Assembly (NCBI RefSeq): GCF_031884435.1
Contig: NZ_CP134779.1
Location: 1,736,001-1,800,000, forward strand
DNA: 64,000 nt
Direction of reading: 5' to 3'
Source: Bosea sp. 685
Lineage (GTDB): Bacteria > Pseudomonadota > Alphaproteobacteria > Rhizobiales > Beijerinckiaceae
Position numbers and translations under genes: made by a program. Within the stretch, counting starts at the first letter, position 1, and each line of letters opens with the position of its first letter. Positions 63,865-64,000 of this stretch are shown here, piece by piece. Under the pieces are notes generated by a model. The model had not been told where the DNA came from. It saw only the letters and a program-made list of their open reading frames with translations, and did no database searches.

Positions 63865-64000
63865 ATGGCACGGCGCCAGCCACGCGATGATTTCCAGGGT
63901 GCGGACGATTTACATTTGCTCGCTGGCTGCGCGTGCTGGCTTGGCACTCGCAAAGCCAAGATTATGCGGTTCCGGCTAAAAAGCTGGTGCAATTATCGAG
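63865..64000 (+). CDS. Start of an unidentified gene, 3' truncated by window edge
   Basis: ATG at 63865 is preceded by a good ribosome site (AAGGGAGCGGGCC) and the frame stays open to the window end (MARRQPRDDFQGADDLHLLA and on). From about 63915 a different frame (FARWLRVLAWHSQSQDYAVP, then AKKLVQLS) looks more protein-like in composition than the first frame. This may mean a fifth frameshift or that the gene starts elsewhere. I do not recognise the product. Confidence 0.35.
   Translation, partial: MARRQPRDDFQGADDLHLLAGCACWLGTRKAKIMRFRLKSWCNYR

Overview
The window is a 64 kb chromosomal segment of a GC-rich alphaproteobacterium. Gene content points to Hyphomicrobiales (Rhizobiales): FlaF/FlbT flagellin control, FliX next to flgI, CckA beside flhB, an alphaproteobacterial GAAC-N7-GAAC LexA box at recA, and several families of intergenic palindromic repeats. 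Genes and neighbourhoods are reminiscent of Bosea or a close relative; that genus guess is inference. I saw no rRNA, tRNA, CRISPR array, prophage or insertion sequence.

Layout. 1-630 is the end of a urate hydroxylase (puuD). 803-29330 is a mixed housekeeping and accessory stretch: a YfhO-like membrane protein, a TrxR-like ferredoxin-NADP reductase, a HbpS/GlcG-like protein, Kbp, a rhodanese, a DUF3829 protein, a CoxL-like molybdenum hydroxylase large subunit followed by a cytochrome c' and a di-haem cytochrome c, malate:quinone oxidoreductase, an XRE-cupin regulator with an EamA exporter, an LpxH-like phosphoesterase coupled to a glycosyltransferase, a CPA2 antiporter, a MoxR ATPase, a DUF2975/XRE pair, an ABA4-like fusion protein divergent from a TetR regulator with a perfect palindrome between them, SixA, and the YcjX-YcjF pair.

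29510-41876 is flagellar cluster 1: flgE-flgK-flgL on the plus strand; on the minus strand, in ascending coordinates, flaF, flbT, two flagellin paralogues, a FlaG-like gene, a FlgN-like gene, flgJ/cheL and flgI; then fliX on the plus strand, divergent from flgI. 41951-47201 holds a cupin dioxygenase-like gene, an SDR, a secreted protein, icd, a GFA-family protein and another secreted protein. 47226-54027 holds alaS, recA and cckA. 54156-63704 is flagellar cluster 2: flgB-flgC-fliE-fliQ-fliR-flhB on the minus strand, fliO-fliP on the plus strand, and a very large TPR-like exported protein on the minus strand.

Two features of the DNA stand out beyond gene content. First, four genes (fliX, alaS, fliO and the large TPR-like gene) are each broken by one small frameshift that falls exactly in a G/C homopolymer or GC-dinucleotide run, and each returns to a normal length if 1-2 bases are restored. 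As alaS is essential, consensus sequencing error is the most economical explanation. Second, at least three families of roughly 100-125 bp palindromic elements recur between genes. One family forms paired hairpins in which the two copies differ by base-pair-preserving changes, and one copy of another family lies inside the flgB-flgC operon.

No clearly new multi-gene system is evident. The best candidates for unusual biology are the ABA4-fusion/TetR locus, the orphan CoxL-like subunit with its c-type cytochromes, an SDR lacking the catalytic Tyr/Lys, and the paired-hairpin repeat.
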